A stretch of DNA of 7,991 nucleotides from Acidobacteriaceae bacterium (GTDB taxonomy: Bacteria > Acidobacteriota > Vicinamibacteria > Vicinamibacterales > CAVVIG01), in assembly GCA_031274845.1 (NCBI GenBank), contig JAISPN010000186.1:1-7991 (forward strand), written 5' to 3'. Both the position numbers and the translations under genes were made by a program. Shown here piece after piece: positions 6,769 to 7,991 of the stretch (positions within the stretch are counted from its first letter, which is position 1; the number at the start of each line of letters is the position of its first letter). Under the pieces are notes generated by a model. It worked only from the letters and a program-made list of their open reading frames with translations, made no database searches and was not told the origin of the DNA.

Positions 6769-7991
6769 TGTCGGGCCTCCTTCGCATTTGCACCGCGGGC
6801 AGCGTGGACGATGGGAAGAGCACGCTGATCGGACGGCTGCTCTACGATTCGCGCGCGGTGTACGAAGATCAACTGCACTCGGTGCAGAAGGCGTCGAAGA
6901 ACCGGACCGCCGGTCCGATCGATTTCTCGCTGTTCACCGACGGCCTGCGCGCCGAGCGCGAGCAGGGGATCACGATTGACGTCGCCTATCGCTACTTCGC
7001 GACGGCGCGGCGCAAGTTCATCCTCGCCGACACGCCGGGGCACGAGCAGTACACCCGCAACATGGCGACCGGCGCCTCCACTGCGGATGTCGCGATTCTT
7101 CTCGTCGATGCCCGTCACGGCGTCCGCGCGCAATCGCGGCGACATGCGCACATCGCGAAACTGCTCGGCATCAAGGACTATGTGCTTGCCGTCAACAAGA
7201 TGGATCTTGTCGATTTCGATCGCAAGGTCTTCGACGATATCGTTGACGAGTTTGAAACGATTCTGCCGGGGCTCAACCTGCACCCGATTCCGATGAGCGC
7301 GCTACACGGCGACAACGTGATTGCCGGGAGCGACCGGACGCCGTGGTTCGATGGTCAGCCGCTGCTTGAATTTCTCGAAACGGTGGACGTCCACAAAGAC
7401 GATGCGTCGAAGCCGTTCCGGATGCCGGTGCAACTCGTCGTGCGGCCAACGCACGCGTTTCGCGGTTACGCCGGGCAGATTCTCTCGGGCACCATCAGGA
7501 CTGGCGAGACGATCACCGTTTGGCCGACAGGGCGGACGACGAAGGTGACGCGGATTGTCACTTGGGATGGCGACTTGCCATCGGCAGAGGCGGGGCAAGC
7601 GGTGACGCTGACGCTGGCGGACGAAATCGACATCAGCCGTGGTGACATGCTGACGGTGGGAGAGATCGAAGTCGGTCAACGCTTCCGCGCGGATCTCGTC
7701 TGGATGGACGAACGGCCGCTCAATCCCGGACGTGTCTACCTGCTCAAACACACGACGCGCACGGTGACGGCGGAAGTCGATCACGCGCTCGTCCTGAATC
7801 AGATCGGTTCGGTGACGGTGTCGACGACGCGGCCGATGATGTTCGATCGGTATGCGGAGAATCGCGGCACCGGATCGTTCATCCTCATCGACCCGGCGAC
7901 GAATTTCACGTCAGGCGCGGGGATGATTGCCGACGCCGTTCGCGATCGCGCGTCAACCGAAGTGGCGCGGATTGGCGCGGCGGCGCGTCTG
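6768..7991 (+). CDS. cysN: Sulfate adenylyltransferase subunit 1 (CysN GTPase), 3' end outside window
   Basis: CysN is the regulatory GTPase subunit of ATP sulfurylase; GTP hydrolysis drives APS formation by CysD. The frame is open for 408 codons to the window edge. It has the EF-Tu-like three-domain layout. G motifs are GSVDDGKST (11-19), the switch I region REQGITIDVAYRYF (64-77), DTPGHEQY (88-95), NKMD (143-146) and SAL (177-179), all intact. Domain II covers about 216-300 (FRGYAGQILSG at 231-241). Domain III starts near 303, with RPLNPGRVYLLKHTTRTV (316-333) and NRGTGSFILIDPATNFTSGAGMI (365-387). The N-terminus has only ten residues before the P-loop, shorter than in E. coli. The start is fixed by overlap with the cysD stop and the GAGGG upstream. 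CysN is usually about 470 residues and CysNC fusions about 630, so at least 60 residues are missing. Whether an APS kinase (CysC) domain follows cannot be seen. Confidence 0.96.
   Translation, partial: MSGLLRICTAGSVDDGKSTLIGRLLYDSRAVYEDQLHSVQKASKNRTAGPIDFSLFTDGLRAEREQGITIDVAYRYFATARRKFILADTPGHEQYTRNMATGASTADVAILLVDARHGVRAQSRRHAHIAKLLGIKDYVLAVNKMDLVDFDRKVFDDIVDEFETILPGLNLHPIPMSALHGDNVIAGSDRTPWFDGQPLLEFLETVDVHKDDASKPFRMPVQLVVRPTHAFRGYAGQILSGTIRTGETITVWPTGRTTKVTRIVTWDGDLPSAEAGQAVTLTLADEIDISRGDMLTVGEIEVGQRFRADLVWMDERPLNPGRVYLLKHTTRTVTAEVDHALVLNQIGSVTVSTTRPMMFDRYAENRGTGSFILIDPATNFTSGAGMIADAVRDRASTEVARIGAAARL

Overview
The window is about 8 kb of GC-rich bacterial DNA with densely packed, ordinary-looking chromosomal genes. 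The gene complement, the GC-rich codon use and the style of the M16 peptidase (signal peptide, then an Ala/Pro linker, then an RQNARPEKR-type N-terminal block) suggest an Acidobacteriota-like organism, perhaps Vicinamibacteria. That is an inference from protein style, not a proven assignment. There is no sign of phage, insertion sequence, CRISPR array, tRNA or rRNA.

Layout: (1) Positions 3-1598 (+) hold the C-terminal part of an AddA/RecB-like helicase-nuclease whose start lies upstream of the window. (2) Positions 1599-1643 are a short convergent gap containing a compact hairpin that could end transcription from both sides. (3) Positions 1644-4478 (-) encode a complete, secreted, PqqL-like M16 zinc metallopeptidase of about 944 residues. 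A perfect TATAAT sits six bases before its ATG, suggesting a leaderless mRNA. (4) Positions 4479-4906 are the divergent intergenic region, less GC-rich than the genes. Its right half holds inverted repeats and a tiny ORF with its own Shine-Dalgarno sequence whose stop overlaps the start of the next gene. (5) Positions 4907-7991 (+) are a sulfur-assimilation operon: a TauE/SafE (TSUP) membrane transporter, then cysD, then cysN, which runs off the window.

How the genes work together: CysD and CysN are the two subunits of ATP sulfurylase, which activates sulfate to adenosine 5'-phosphosulfate (APS). CysN's GTPase cycle drives the reaction. The transporter lies 8 bp upstream of cysD on the same strand and most likely moves sulfate, or another sulfur oxyanion such as sulfite, for this pathway. 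The AddA-like protein (recombination and end processing) and the M16 peptidase (envelope proteolysis) are functionally separate from this operon.

No clearly new system is visible. The most worthwhile unexplained signal is the leader region at 4771-4909, where a possible Shine-Dalgarno-sequestering hairpin, a mutually exclusive upstream pairing and an 11-residue leader peptide coupled by TGATG to the transporter gene could form a translational switch for sulfur assimilation. This needs comparative support, because short inverted repeats like these also arise by chance.
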